DNA of 64,000 nt, taken from assembly GCA_045595965.1 (NCBI GenBank), contig JAZOBN010000037.1, positions 22,565-86,564 on the forward strand, given 5' to 3'. Numbering within the stretch: position 1 is the first letter of the stretch; each line of letters opens with the position of its first letter. The translations under genes were made by a program, and so were the position numbers. Source of the stretch: CAAGNP01 sp045595965. Lineage in GTDB: Bacteria; Bacteroidota; Bacteroidia; Bacteroidales; UBA932. Under the pieces are notes generated by a model. The model made no database searches, had not been told where the DNA came from, and saw only the letters and a program-made list of their open reading frames with translations. Below are positions 17,307 through 26,846 of the stretch, in pieces.

Positions 17307-18269
17307 TCAGTTTTCTATAATTTGTGTTATAAAATATTTCATATCGATACCGGCCTCCCTTACCTGCTGGGGAACAAGACTCGTATCTGTCATACCCGGG
17401 ATGGGATTTATCTCAAGAAAATATGCATCATCACCTTTAAGAATGTAGTCCATTCTGACAAGACCGTTGCAACCGAAACGCCTGTAAATCCTTTTTGTTG
17501 CCGCTGCAATCTTATCATACACCTGAACAGGGATATCCGCCGGACACACCTCCTGGCTTGCCCCCAGATATTTTGCCTCATAATCAAAATACTCATTTTC
17601 CGGGATAATTTCTGTGGCAGGGAGGGTCTTCATGAGACCGTTCTCCTTATAAATCCCCATTGTAAGTTCCCTGCCGGAGATTGCCTCCTCAATCAGAACA
17701 CTGTCATCTTCCCTGAAAGCAAGCTCAATCGCAGCATCGAGATCTTCAACCCTTTTTACCTTTGTAATGCCGAAACTGCTCCCACCCTGATTGGGCTTGA
17801 CAAAGAGGGGTAGTCCCAATTTCTCAACAATCTCCCCTGGAGAGTAATTTTCCCCTTTGCGTAGGAAATGATCCTTTGCAAGGGTTATCCCCGCCTCTTT
17901 CAGATATGTCTTGCATGCAAATTTATCAAAAGCAAGGGTAGATGTCATAGCAGAACAGCCGGTATGTGGTAAACCAATCAACTCAAAATAGGCCTGCATC
18001 AGACCATTTTCGCCTGGGGTGCCATGAATCATGATAAATACCTTATCAAATCTCACCTTCTCCCCGTTTTGAGTAAAAGAGAAATCTGAACGATCAATCT
18101 CCACATCTCCATCGGGGAGGAGAACTTTCCACCCCTCCTTGCACACAAAGACCTCATATTTGTTGTAAAGCAATGGATCAATGTGTTCAAAGACATTCTT
18201 TGCGCTTTTTACAGAGACCTCCCATTCAGAGGAGTATCCGCCATATACGAGTGCTATATTTTTTTTCAT
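17307..18269 (-). CDS. ddl: D-alanine--D-alanine ligase
   Basis: ATP-grasp ligase that makes the D-Ala-D-Ala terminus of peptidoglycan precursors in the cytosol. The N-terminal YGGYSSEWEVS and HGTPGENG signatures are present, the ATP-grasp loop reads KPNQGGSSFG, and the C-terminal metal site is FLEINPIPGMT. At 320 residues it has normal length. It lies 3 bp after the PBP1A gene on the same strand, so precursor synthesis and polymerisation are encoded together. Nothing points to a D-Ala-D-Lac variant, but I did not compare the specificity residues. Confidence 0.96.
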   Translation of the reverse strand: MKKNIALVYGGYSSEWEVSVKSAKNVFEHIDPLLYNKYEVFVCKEGWKVLLPDGDVEIDRSDFSFTQNGEKVRFDKVFIMIHGTPGENGLMQAYFELIGLPHTGCSAMTSTLAFDKFACKTYLKEAGITLAKDHFLRKGENYSPGEIVEKLGLPLFVKPNQGGSSFGITKVKRVEDLDAAIELAFREDDSVLIEEAISGRELTMGIYKENGLMKTLPATEIIPENEYFDYEAKYLGASQEVCPADIPVQVYDKIAAATKRIYRRFGCNGLVRMDYILKGDDAYFLEINPIPGMTDTSLVPQQVREAGIDMKYFITQIIEN

Positions 18270-18272
18270 CCG

Positions 18273-20624
18273 TTAAAAGAATAAGTCATCCTGTTGTTCC
18301 TGCTTCACCACCTCAGCGTCTGCATCACTTCCATCACAATCAAGATTAAGAACGAGACCCGGAGGGGCAATGAATTTATCTTGTGGGGTTATTCCCAAAG
18401 TGCCGTCTTCCACCACTTTCTGCATGAAAAGACCCCATATTGGAAGTGCCATATTGGAGCCTTGGCCCAGTGCAAGCGACTCAAAATGGACTTGGCGGTC
18501 CTCAGCACCCACCCATGCACCTGCTGTCAACTTTGGTGTGTATCCTATAAACCATCCGTCCGACTGGTCATTGGTTGTTCCTGTTTTCCCCGCCAACTGT
18601 CCTTCAAGTTTATATTTCCACTTCAATCTCCCCGCTGTACCCTCATTCACAACACCTTGCATCAAGTTCACCATCAGATAAGCAGTTGCTTCGCTGATCG
18701 ATTCCCTCTTTCTCGGTGCAAAAATTCCAAGGACGTTTCCGTGTTGATCCTCAATTCTTGTCACCATCATAGGGCTGATATTTACACCCCTGCTCGGGAA
18801 AGTGTTGTATGCACTTACCATCTCCATCACAGTAATATCTGCCGGTCCTACGCACAAAGAAGGGACCGCCGGAAGATAGGTGGTAATTCCAAGCTTACGG
18901 CACATATTGACCATCGCCTGAGGACCGAACTGCTTCATCAGATAAGCAGAGATATTGTTACTACTGTTTGTCAGGCCCCATTTCAATGTAACTGTGCGAC
19001 CGATCCACTCCTCTCTGTCTGTACTCTTCGGTGTCCAGGTGGTATCGCCCACAATAAATGTTTGAGGCACATTCATCACCTTGTCACAAGGGATATAACC
19101 CTCCTGCATCGCCAGAGTATAAAGGAATGGTTTGATTGTGGAACCTACCTGTCGTTTGGTCTGTCTTACGTTGTCATATTTGAAATATCTATAATCAGGG
19201 CCACCGACATAGGCCTTGATGTGACCGGTATGTGGCTCCATTGCAAGAAAAGCACCTCTGAGGAACGATTTATAGTGTCTGATCGAGTCATTAGGGGTCA
19301 TGGTGGTGTCCACATATCCGTTCTTGTTCCATGAGAACACCCTCATTTTTGTCTTTGTATTGAAACTTTGCTCAATCTCCTTATCACTCGCCCCTGCAGC
19401 TTTCATATTGCGATACCTGTCACTCCACCTCCTCGCCTGCTGCATAAGTTTTTCAGCAAGATCAGCAGGGGTATCGACGGCAAAGGGTTTGTTGGGTTTT
19501 CTTCTGATTTCTGCGCTAAAAGAGGGTTGGAGATTCTTAGACAAATGCTCCACAACTGCCTCCTCGGCATATCTCTGCATCTTCGAATTGAGCGTTGTGT
19601 ATATTTTCAAACCATCTTTATCCAGATTGTATTTGGTACCGTCCGGTTTCTTGTTTTTATTAAGCCATCCGTAGAGTGGATCCTCCTCCCACAAGAGTGA
19701 ATCTGCCCTGTAGTCCTCTTTGAAATAGTAGGCCGATTTTCTGGGTTCAGAGGCATTCATATACTTTTTGAGCATATCCCTGAAATATGGGGCAAGTCCC
19801 GAGTTGTGATCCTGTTTCTTGTAAGAGAGCTCAATCGGAAGGAGAACGATTGAGTCATATTGGGCTTTATCCAGAAAACCATATTTTTCCATTTGGGATA
19901 ATACGTGGTTTCTCCTTGCAATCGACCTGTCATAATTGATCACCGGATTGAACCTTGTAGGCTTGTTCACCATACCCACGAGGGTAGCACTCTCCTGCAC
20001 ATTCAGCTCCCACGGTTCTTTTGCGAAAAATGTCTGGGAAGCAGCCTTGATTCCATAGGCATTGCTACCGAAGAATATGGCATTCATATACATCGCCATA
20101 ATCTCATCTTTGGTATAGTTCCTCTCCAGTTTGACAGCGGTAATCCACTCCTTGAATTTGTTTACAACGAGTTTGAACTCCGCCTCTCCTGGGAAATTGT
20201 TTTTTGCTGTATCTCTGGGAAAGAGGGTTTTTGCCAACTGCTGGGTAATTGTACTTCCACCACCAGAACGGGCATTACCCATCATCACAGTTTTCACCGC
20301 CACACGTGCCAACCCCCTGAAGTCAATGCCACAGTGCCTGTAAAACCGGATATCTTCGGTGGCAAGGGCTGCATTCACCAGATTTGGGGACAAATCTGAA
20401 AACTTAACATAGGAACGGTTCTCAATATGATAGGTATTGATTATCTCCCCATCCTCCGAAATAAGCTGCGTAGCAAGATTGCTTTTTGGATTTTCCAACT
20501 CCTCAAAAGAGGGGATCTGGGCAAACAGACCGACAAAGAGGATAAATAAAATTAGCGCAATGAATGGACCCAAACCCACTATCCAGAGCGCTTTGACCAA
20601 TCTTTTTCGTGTTTTTTCCTTCAT
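18273..20624 (-). CDS. Class A penicillin-binding protein (PBP1A type)
   Basis: Bifunctional peptidoglycan glycosyltransferase/transpeptidase anchored in the inner membrane. A short basic cytoplasmic tail and one membrane span (about residues 10-35) are followed by the GT51 domain (EDIRFYRHCGIDF, GGSTITQQLAKTL) and the transpeptidase domain with STIK (S-x-x-K), SSN and KTG (GKTGTTND). The first-in-frame TTG at 20648 overlaps the -7 box, so ATG 20624 (MKEKTRKRL) is chosen, giving 783 residues. It heads the operon continuing into ddl, the phosphoesterase and prmC. The C-terminus is acidic and Gln-rich. Confidence 0.95.
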   Translation of the reverse strand: MKEKTRKRLVKALWIVGLGPFIALILFILFVGLFAQIPSFEELENPKSNLATQLISEDGEIINTYHIENRSYVKFSDLSPNLVNAALATEDIRFYRHCGIDFRGLARVAVKTVMMGNARSGGGSTITQQLAKTLFPRDTAKNNFPGEAEFKLVVNKFKEWITAVKLERNYTKDEIMAMYMNAIFFGSNAYGIKAASQTFFAKEPWELNVQESATLVGMVNKPTRFNPVINYDRSIARRNHVLSQMEKYGFLDKAQYDSIVLLPIELSYKKQDHNSGLAPYFRDMLKKYMNASEPRKSAYYFKEDYRADSLLWEEDPLYGWLNKNKKPDGTKYNLDKDGLKIYTTLNSKMQRYAEEAVVEHLSKNLQPSFSAEIRRKPNKPFAVDTPADLAEKLMQQARRWSDRYRNMKAAGASDKEIEQSFNTKTKMRVFSWNKNGYVDTTMTPNDSIRHYKSFLRGAFLAMEPHTGHIKAYVGGPDYRYFKYDNVRQTKRQVGSTIKPFLYTLAMQEGYIPCDKVMNVPQTFIVGDTTWTPKSTDREEWIGRTVTLKWGLTNSSNNISAYLMKQFGPQAMVNMCRKLGITTYLPAVPSLCVGPADITVMEMVSAYNTFPSRGVNISPMMVTRIEDQHGNVLGIFAPRKRESISEATAYLMVNLMQGVVNEGTAGRLKWKYKLEGQLAGKTGTTNDQSDGWFIGYTPKLTAGAWVGAEDRQVHFESLALGQGSNMALPIWGLFMQKVVEDGTLGITPQDKFIAPPGLVLNLDCDGSDADAEVVKQEQQDDLFF

Positions 20625-20645
20625 CTTTTCAATGCTTATAACTGA

Positions 20646-20653
20646 CAAATTTA
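20646..20653 (-). promoter_or_regulatory. -7 promoter box of the PBP1A-ddl operon
   Basis: TAAATTTG on the minus strand. Transcription should start near 20639, which excludes the TTG at 20648 and supports ATG 20624. No clear -33 TTG. Confidence 0.55.
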
Positions 20654-20663
20654 ATGAAAAAAT

Positions 20664-20695
20664 TTGGTTTTTACCTTAGTTTATACCTTACTTTG
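20664..20695 (+). promoter_or_regulatory. Promoter of topA
   Basis: TTG (20664-20666), 21 bp, TTACTTTG (20688-20695, 7 of 8 matches to TAnnTTTG). The start of transcription near 20702 leaves the ATG at 20719 as the first sensible start. Confidence 0.65.
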
Positions 20696-20718
20696 CACGT
20701 TCGTTGATTATTTGCATC

Positions 20719-23004
20719 ATGGGAGTGAATTTAGTTATAGTTGAGTCTCCGGCAAAGGCCAAGACTATCGAGAAATTTTTGGGGAAGGATTACACTGTCA
20801 AATCGAGCTTCGGTCACATTCGTGACTTGGCAAAAAAAAATCTGGGAATAGACATAGATGGGGGATTTGTCCCCGAGTATATTGTCTCAGCAGAGAAAAA
20901 GAAGGTGGTAACCGCACTCAAAGAGGCCGCTGCAGAGGCACAAACCATCTGGCTTGCATCCGATGAAGACCGAGAAGGTGAGGCAATTGCATGGCACTTG
21001 ATGGAGACGCTCAAACTTGACCCCAAGAAAACAAAACGAATTGTATTCCACGAGATTACAAAAGATGCAATCCTCAATGCCATTGAGAATCCAAGGGATA
21101 TAGACATCAATCTTGTAAACGCTCAGCAGGCAAGAAGAGTTCTTGACCGACTTGTAGGCTTTGAACTCTCCCCTGTCCTCTGGAAAAAAATAAAACCGGC
21201 ATTGTCGGCTGGTCGCGTACAATCTGCAACACTACGCCTTATTGTAGACAAGGAGAGGGAGATCATCTCCTTCAAATCGACACCATATTTCAAGGTTGAC
21301 GCCATTTTCCACCCTGCAGGTGCTGCTTCATCTGTCAAGATTAAAAGCACACTCGACACAAGATTCAAAACCATCGGAGAGTCTAAGACTTTCCTTGAAA
21401 AATGTGTTGATGCAATTTTCCATATTTCAAAAATTGACAAAAAGGAGGTTGCCAAATCACCCGCACCCCCCTTCACCACATCAACACTGCAACAGGAGGC
21501 TTCACGCAAATACGGCTTCTCAGTAAGTCAGACAATGAATATCGCCCAGCACCTCTATGAATCGGGATTCATCACCTACATGCGTACCGACTCGACCAAT
21601 CTGTCAAAACTTGCCTTAAGCAGTGCCAAGAAGTGCATCGAAGAGCTGTATGGTCCGCAATATTCTAAGACAAGACAATATAAAACAAAAACCAAAGGGG
21701 CCCAAGAGGCGCACGAAGCGATCAGACCGACATATCTGGACCGCACATCAATAGAGGGGACAGTTCAGGAGAAAAAATTGTATGACCTGATCTGGAAAAG
21801 GACAATAGCATCCCAGATGGCAGATGCCCGCCTTGAGAAAACCGACATCGAAATCACCACCGACAAAGTGAATGAAATCTTCAAGTCTCAGGGGTCACAG
21901 GTTCTTTTTGACGGATTTCTGAAAGTATATCTCGAATCTCAGGACGATGACCACAATGTGGAGGATGTGGATCTTCTGCCGGTACTGGAGCTCAATCAGC
22001 TGATGGAGCAAGTAGAGATCACCGCAACTGAGAAATATACATCAAAACCGCTCAGATACACCGAGGCATCCCTTGTCAAGAAGATGGAAGAGATCGGAAT
22101 CGGACGTCCATCCACCTACTCTTCAACCATAACAACCCTTGTTCAGAGGGGGTATATCCTTAAAGACAACAGGCCCGGAACTGAAAAACAGATATCTATT
22201 CTGAAACTAAAAAAAGGGAAGATAACATCTGATACCAAAACAGAGATTATCGGAGGAGAAAAGGGGAAACTCTGTCCTCAGGATATCGGCATCCTTGTTA
22301 CAGATTTCCTTACCGACAACTTCCCTAATATCGTAGATTACGGATTTACAGCAAAAGAGGAGGAAAATTTCGACAAAATTGCAGCAGGAAAGCTTACTTG
22401 GAACAAGCCGATAGGAGAGTTCTATGCCCCATTCCACACCAATGTTGAGAAGACTCTGCATGAAGCACTCCCAAAAAATGCTGAAAGACTGCTGGGTACA
22501 GACCCTAAAACAGGGAAGAAAGTACTTGCCCGTATCGGAAAATTCGGTCCCCTTGTCCAACTGGGTGAGAGTGATGACAAAGAGAAGCGCTTTGCAAGTC
22601 TTCCAAAAGGTAAACTGATCGAAAGTATAACCCTTGAGGAGGCACTATCACTTTTTAACCTCCCCCGCACACTTGGCGAATACGATGGCAATGAAGTAAT
22701 CTGCTCTACAGGGAAATTCGGTCCATACATCAAAATCGGCAAAACTTTCATTTCATTAGGAAAAAAACTTAACCCTTACACTATCTCACTGGAAGAAGCT
22801 GTTGGCCTTATAAAAGATAACGAAATGAAAGTTTCGAATCAGAACATCAAAGAATTTCCAGAACACGATATAGTTGTCCTCAATGGTCGCTATGGCCCTT
22901 ATATTAAGCACAATAAAAAGAATTTCAAGATACCGAAAGGGCACAAGGCTGAAGAGTTGACTTTGGATGATTGCTTAAAAATTGTTACAGATTCAAAGAA
23001 ATAA
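20719..23004 (+). CDS. topA: DNA topoisomerase I (type IA)
   Basis: Relaxes negative supercoils through a transient 5'-phosphotyrosine break. The Toprim domain begins at once (LVIVESPAKAKTIEKFLG) with SDEDREGEAIAWH; the catalytic Tyr lies in the motif FITYMRTDST. After the core there are three short C-terminal repeats typical of Bacteroidota TopA, each with a G-K/R-F/Y-GP core (IGKFGPLVQLGE, TGKFGPYIKIGK, NGRYGPYIKH), in place of the zinc fingers of E. coli TopA. From ATG 20719 it has 761 residues; the TTG at 20704 only adds MIICI and is rejected. Confidence 0.97.
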   Translation: MGVNLVIVESPAKAKTIEKFLGKDYTVKSSFGHIRDLAKKNLGIDIDGGFVPEYIVSAEKKKVVTALKEAAAEAQTIWLASDEDREGEAIAWHLMETLKLDPKKTKRIVFHEITKDAILNAIENPRDIDINLVNAQQARRVLDRLVGFELSPVLWKKIKPALSAGRVQSATLRLIVDKEREIISFKSTPYFKVDAIFHPAGAASSVKIKSTLDTRFKTIGESKTFLEKCVDAIFHISKIDKKEVAKSPAPPFTTSTLQQEASRKYGFSVSQTMNIAQHLYESGFITYMRTDSTNLSKLALSSAKKCIEELYGPQYSKTRQYKTKTKGAQEAHEAIRPTYLDRTSIEGTVQEKKLYDLIWKRTIASQMADARLEKTDIEITTDKVNEIFKSQGSQVLFDGFLKVYLESQDDDHNVEDVDLLPVLELNQLMEQVEITATEKYTSKPLRYTEASLVKKMEEIGIGRPSTYSSTITTLVQRGYILKDNRPGTEKQISILKLKKGKITSDTKTEIIGGEKGKLCPQDIGILVTDFLTDNFPNIVDYGFTAKEEENFDKIAAGKLTWNKPIGEFYAPFHTNVEKTLHEALPKNAERLLGTDPKTGKKVLARIGKFGPLVQLGESDDKEKRFASLPKGKLIESITLEEALSLFNLPRTLGEYDGNEVICSTGKFGPYIKIGKTFISLGKKLNPYTISLEEAVGLIKDNEMKVSNQNIKEFPEHDIVVLNGRYGPYIKHNKKNFKIPKGHKAEELTLDDCLKIVTDSKK

Positions 23005-23020
23005 ATTACCTTTGTAACAA
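22982..23020. promoter_or_regulatory. Promoter and dyad upstream of the Lrp/AsnC gene
   Basis: TTG (22982-22984), 22 bp, TACCTTTG (23007-23014) forms a promoter. It is bracketed by a perfect 8-bp inverted repeat, TTGTTACA (22982-22989) and TGTAACAA (23013-23020), which overlaps both boxes and the topA 3' end. An autoregulatory operator is a reasonable inference; a weak topA terminator is the alternative. Confidence 0.5.
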
Positions 23021-23038
23021 ATTTTAAGCTTCAAAACA

Positions 23039-23515
23039 ATGACCAAGTACCAAATCGACAAAACCGATCAAAAAATTTTGTCATATCTCGTAAAGAATGC
23101 GAGAATGCCCTTTTTGGAAATTGCAAGGGAATGTGGTGTTTCGGGAGCTGCCATCCATCAAAGAGTCAAGAAGATGGAGAACCTCGGAATCATCACCGGT
23201 TCCAGACTATTAGTGAAGCCCCAGACATTGGGACTCAATGTATGTGCATTTATAGGTGTACAACTCTCACAAGCGAGCAAATACGCAGAGGTGATCGAGC
23301 ATTTCAAGAAGATTTCTGAAGTGGTGGAGTGTCACTTTGTTACAGGCAACCACGCACTGCTTGTAAAACTCTATTGTTTTAACCACGACCACTTGATGAA
23401 AGTCCTTATCAACACCATACAGAACATCCCTTACGTGGAAAAGACAGAGACTTGGGTATCACTTGACCAGGCTATCGAAAGGCAGATCTGGGTTAAAGAT
23501 TATCCAAACCAATAG
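23039..23515 (+). CDS. Lrp/AsnC-family transcriptional regulator
   Basis: DNA-binding regulator of the feast/famine family, 158 residues. An N-terminal winged helix-turn-helix spans about residues 5-65 (LDK-like start DKTDQKILSYL, recognition region GVSGAAIHQRVKKM). The RAM ligand/oligomerisation domain spans about 70-150 (VCAFIGVQLSQAS, VVECHFVTGNHALLVKL). The effector is probably an amino acid or is absent; the sequence does not show which. It stands alone after topA with its own promoter, inside a dyad that could serve autoregulation. Its 3' end overlaps ispD by 23 bp in convergent orientation. Confidence 0.95.
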   Translation: MTKYQIDKTDQKILSYLVKNARMPFLEIARECGVSGAAIHQRVKKMENLGIITGSRLLVKPQTLGLNVCAFIGVQLSQASKYAEVIEHFKKISEVVECHFVTGNHALLVKLYCFNHDHLMKVLINTIQNIPYVEKTETWVSLDQAIERQIWVKDYPNQ

Positions 23516-24188
23516 AAAGTATTGCTTCTGCCAACCTCATATCTTCAGGGGTTGTTATCTTTATATTAAGCCGGTTTCCTTCCAAAAACGAAAGGGGGAA
23601 TCCGGCTTTTTCTACAACTGATGCATCATCTGTAAATTCTGTAGAAAAGCCCTGTTCATAACTCTGAAGAAGGATATCTGAAGGGAAGACCTGAGGTGTC
23701 TGCACCGAAACATATCTATCCCTGTCCGCATATCTGTATATCCCCTCGCTATCCATCTCTCTCATAGACTCCACCATACGGGTATATGGAATTGTCGAGT
23801 TTCCCTTTTCTCCCATCGAAAAGAGCTCCTCTATCACCTTTGTCGAGACGAAAGGGCGCACCCCGTCGTGAACAGCTACCACCCCCCCCTTTTCAACATA
23901 CTTCAGACCGTTCTTTACCGAGTGGAAACGGGTGATCCCCCCCTTGATAAGAATATGCTTGAATGCAAATCCCGATCTCTTGCAGTACTCCCTCCACATT
24001 TCGACTGCATCCTTATTCATTACAAGTATAATCTCCACCGGAAACGACAGGGATAGAAATTGTTCAATTGTCCATCTCAAAATTGGCTTTCCACCCACCT
24101 CCAGCATCTGTTTGGGAACATTTGCCCCCATCCTTGTCCCACTCCCCCCAGCAGTGATAATGACATATTTTTTCGGTCTATTTTCCAT
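23493..24188 (-). CDS. ispD: 2-C-methyl-D-erythritol 4-phosphate cytidylyltransferase
   Basis: Third step of the MEP isoprenoid pathway: joins MEP and CTP to give CDP-ME. The nucleotide-binding TAGGSGTRMG at residues 12-21 and the following KQ are characteristic, as are the VHDGVRPFV segment and the C-terminal NIKITTPEDM. The length of 231 residues is normal. A CDP-ribitol synthase (TarI) resembles this family, but there is no teichoic acid context, so IspD is preferred. It has its own promoter divergent from purH, and overlaps the Lrp gene tail to tail. Confidence 0.93.
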   Translation of the reverse strand: MENRPKKYVIITAGGSGTRMGANVPKQMLEVGGKPILRWTIEQFLSLSFPVEIILVMNKDAVEMWREYCKRSGFAFKHILIKGGITRFHSVKNGLKYVEKGGVVAVHDGVRPFVSTKVIEELFSMGEKGNSTIPYTRMVESMREMDSEGIYRYADRDRYVSVQTPQVFPSDILLQSYEQGFSTEFTDDASVVEKAGFPLSFLEGNRLNIKITTPEDMRLAEAILSIGLDNL

Positions 24189-24201
24189 CTCTTTTTTTTT
24201 G

Positions 24202-24209
24202 CAAAATTA
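24202..24209 (-). promoter_or_regulatory. -7 promoter box of ispD
   Basis: TAATTTTG on the minus strand, 13 bp before the ATG at 24188. The leader would be very short. Confidence 0.5.
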
Positions 24210-24235
24210 TTTCCACAAATATACTTAATTTTTAC

Positions 24236-24243
24236 TAATTTTG
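24236..24243 (+). promoter_or_regulatory. -7 promoter box of purH
   Basis: TAATTTTG, exact TAnnTTTG match, 33 bp before the ATG at 24277. No clear TTG at the -33 distance. Confidence 0.5.
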
Positions 24244-24276
24244 GAGTTCATTGTCTAACACATAAAAACGATTCAG

Positions 24277-25800
24277 ATGTCACTGAAAAGAATAAATAAA
24301 GCCCTTATCTCAGTCTATCACAAAGATGGTCTTGAAGAGATTGTTAAGGAACTGGTTAATGGAGGTGTAGAGATTCTCTCCACCGGAGGAACATACGATT
24401 TCCTGACAAGTAAAGGTTTCCCGGTAACGGCTGTTGAAGATATTACCACCTACCCCTCGGTTTTTGGTGGAAGAGTAAAGACACTCCACCCCAAAGTGTT
24501 CGGAGGAATCCTCTACAGAAGGGGGAATGAAAACGACTGCAAACAGAAAGAGCAATATGAAATTCCCGACATTGACCTTGTAATCGTTGATTTGTATCCT
24601 TTCGAGGAGTATGTTGCAGCAAACGCTCCGCACGAAGACATTATCGAAAAAATCGACATCGGAGGGATCTCTCTCATCAGAGCTGCTGCCAAAAACTACA
24701 ACGATGTGATCATCATCCCTTGCAGTGATGAATACGGCAAACTTCTCGAAGTGCTGAAGGGTCACGGATGTGCCTCCACTCTTGAAGAGAGGAGATATTT
24801 TGCAACTAAAGCATTCCTCACCTCTTCCCACTACGATACAATGATTTTCGACTACTTCAATACAGAGGAAAAGATTTCTGTATTTGACAAGAGCATCACC
24901 CGTACAACACACCTCCGCTATGGGGAAAATCCTCACCAGGCTGGTGTATATTTCGGACCAGAAGATTCTCTTCCTGAACAGATTCACGGCAAGGAGATTT
25001 CATACAACAATTTGCTCGATATTGAAGCTGCTGTGGAGCTTATTTCAGACTTCAATGAGCCTGCTGTTGCAGTTATCAAGCATAACAACGCTTGCGGTTG
25101 CGCGGTGAGAAATACTGTACTCGAGGCGTGGCAGGATGCACTCAAAGCTGACCCCGTCTCGGCATTTGGAGGAATTATCGCTGCAAACAGAACTATCGAT
25201 CTGGCTACAGCTCAAGATATCAACAAAATCTTCTTCGAGGTTATCATTGCACCAGAATACGAAAATGAAGCACTTGAGGTCCTCAAGAGCAAGAAAAACA
25301 GAATTATCCTCAAATCGGGCAATGTAAAACCGAGCGAAGAGAAATTCAGGTCGATGTTCAATGGTGTATTGATGCAGAAAAGGGATGATATTGTCGAACA
25401 GCCGGAAGATCTCCGCGTAGCAAGTGTCAAGGCTCCAACCTTGCAGGAGAGGGATGACCTCCTTTTTGCAAACATACTTGTAAAGCATTCAAAATCGAAT
25501 GCAATTGTATTGGCTAAAAACAAAATGCTCCTTGCAAGCGGCATCGGTCAGACATCCAGGGTTGATGCCCTCAAACAAGCCATTGAGAAGGCCCGCAGTT
25601 TTGAGCTCTCTCTTGAAGGGGCAGTTATGTCCTCTGACGCATTCTTTCCATTCCCCGACTGTGTTGAGATTGCGCACAAGGCAGGGATCACAGCGGTTAT
25701 CCATCCGGGAGGATCGATCCGTGACAATGAGAGTATCGAATATTGCGACAAAAATAATGTTGCAATGGTTATCACAGGTAAAAGACACTTCAAACATTAA
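24277..25800 (+). CDS. purH: Bifunctional AICAR formyltransferase / IMP cyclohydrolase
   Basis: Catalyses the last two steps of IMP synthesis. The N-terminal IMP cyclohydrolase (MGS-like) domain shows LVNGGVEILSTGGT and GGRVKTLHPKVFGG; the C-terminal AICAR transformylase domain shows RYGENPHQ, the catalytic KHNNACGCA region and the C-terminal GGSIRDNE. The 507 residues are normal. It has its own promoter, and mreB starts 20 bp after the stop with at most a weak promoter between, so some read-through into the mre operon is likely. Confidence 0.97.
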   Translation: MSLKRINKALISVYHKDGLEEIVKELVNGGVEILSTGGTYDFLTSKGFPVTAVEDITTYPSVFGGRVKTLHPKVFGGILYRRGNENDCKQKEQYEIPDIDLVIVDLYPFEEYVAANAPHEDIIEKIDIGGISLIRAAAKNYNDVIIIPCSDEYGKLLEVLKGHGCASTLEERRYFATKAFLTSSHYDTMIFDYFNTEEKISVFDKSITRTTHLRYGENPHQAGVYFGPEDSLPEQIHGKEISYNNLLDIEAAVELISDFNEPAVAVIKHNNACGCAVRNTVLEAWQDALKADPVSAFGGIIAANRTIDLATAQDINKIFFEVIIAPEYENEALEVLKSKKNRIILKSGNVKPSEEKFRSMFNGVLMQKRDDIVEQPEDLRVASVKAPTLQERDDLLFANILVKHSKSNAIVLAKNKMLLASGIGQTSRVDALKQAIEKARSFELSLEGAVMSSDAFFPFPDCVEIAHKAGITAVIHPGGSIRDNESIEYCDKNNVAMVITGKRHFKH

Positions 25801-25820
25801 CAATATTTGACAAGAAAAAT

Positions 25821-26840
25821 ATGCTATTCTCTTTTTTAACTCAAGAATTGGCGATTGATTTAGGAACGGCGAACACCGTAATTCTGATGGACAACAAAAT
25901 TGTGTTGGACGAACCATCAATTGTGGCGTTTGACCAAATCACAGGCAAGCCTATCGCTTTCGGACAGAAAGCAAGACTCATGCACGAGAAAACCCACCCC
26001 AACATCAAGACCATCAGGCCATTGAAAGATGGTGTTATTGCTGACTTCAACGCAGCTGAGCAGATGTTGAGAGGTTTTGTAAAAATGATCAACCATAAAA
26101 AGACCCTTTTCACCCCAAACATCAAAATGGTGGTATGTATCCCTTCAGGAAGTACCGAAGTTGAGATTCGTGCGGTACGTGACTCTTCTGAGCACTCGGG
26201 AGGTAGGGATGTATATATGATTTTTGAACCTATGGCTGCCGCTATGGGTATCGGCCTTGATGTAGAGGCACCGGCAGGAAACATGGTCGTTGACATCGGA
26301 GGTGGTACCACTGAAATCGCTGTAATCTCCCTTGGAGGCATTGTGTGCCAGCAGAGTATTCGTGTAGCAGGGGATATTTTTACCTCTGAAATCCAGCAAT
26401 ACATGCGTCAGCAACACAATATCAGAGTCGGTGAGATTACATCTGAGGAGATCAAGAAGAAAATTGGTGCTGCTATTACCGATCTTGATGAGAATCCGGG
26501 ACCATTTATCGTAAGGGGACCCAACATCATGACTGCACACCCTATGGAGATTGCTGTTACCAGTCAGGAGGTTGCCCACTGTATTGACAAATCCCTTGCA
26601 AAGATAGAATCTGCCATACTGTCTGTTCTGGAACAGACTCCACCGGAGTTGTACCAGGATATCGTAGAGAAGGGGATCTTCCTTACAGGAGGTGGTGCAT
26701 TGCTCAGAGGTCTTGACAAGAGACTCACCGAAAAGATCAATATTCCGTTCCACGTAGCGGAAGACCCTCTAAGTGCAGTAGCACGCGGCACAAGCATTGC
26801 CCTCAAGAATACATCGAAATATCCATTCCTGATGAGATAG
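25821..26840 (+). CDS. mreB: Rod shape-determining protein MreB
   Basis: Bacterial actin that forms membrane-associated filaments guiding the elongasome. The phosphate-1 motif (DLGTANTVI), phosphate-2 motif (DIGGGTTEIAVISLGG) and adenosine motif (LTGGGALLRGLD) of the actin fold are present; 339 residues is standard. The hydrophobic start (MLFSFLTQE) fits membrane association. It leads a five-gene rod operon with mreC 6 bp downstream. An AATATTTG (25802-25809) lies too close to the ATG to count as a secure promoter. Confidence 0.97.
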   Translation: MLFSFLTQELAIDLGTANTVILMDNKIVLDEPSIVAFDQITGKPIAFGQKARLMHEKTHPNIKTIRPLKDGVIADFNAAEQMLRGFVKMINHKKTLFTPNIKMVVCIPSGSTEVEIRAVRDSSEHSGGRDVYMIFEPMAAAMGIGLDVEAPAGNMVVDIGGGTTEIAVISLGGIVCQQSIRVAGDIFTSEIQQYMRQQHNIRVGEITSEEIKKKIGAAITDLDENPGPFIVRGPNIMTAHPMEIAVTSQEVAHCIDKSLAKIESAILSVLEQTPPELYQDIVEKGIFLTGGGALLRGLDKRLTEKINIPFHVAEDPLSAVARGTSIALKNTSKYPFLMR

Positions 26841-26846
26841 CAATAT

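Noticed and set aside
18294..19334. 346-codon plus-strand ORF
   Set aside because: It is antisense to the PBP1A gene, which has full catalytic motifs; the translation is Cys/His-rich and low-complexity with no known domain.
24310..24987. 225-codon minus-strand ORF
   Set aside because: Antisense shadow of purH; no motif and no promoter.
25802..25809. mreB promoter box AATATTTG
   Set aside because: Seven of eight matches, but 11 bp from the ATG and no -33; read-through from purH explains expression as well.
26145..26753. 202-codon minus-strand ORF
   Set aside because: Antisense shadow of mreB with no recognisable feature.
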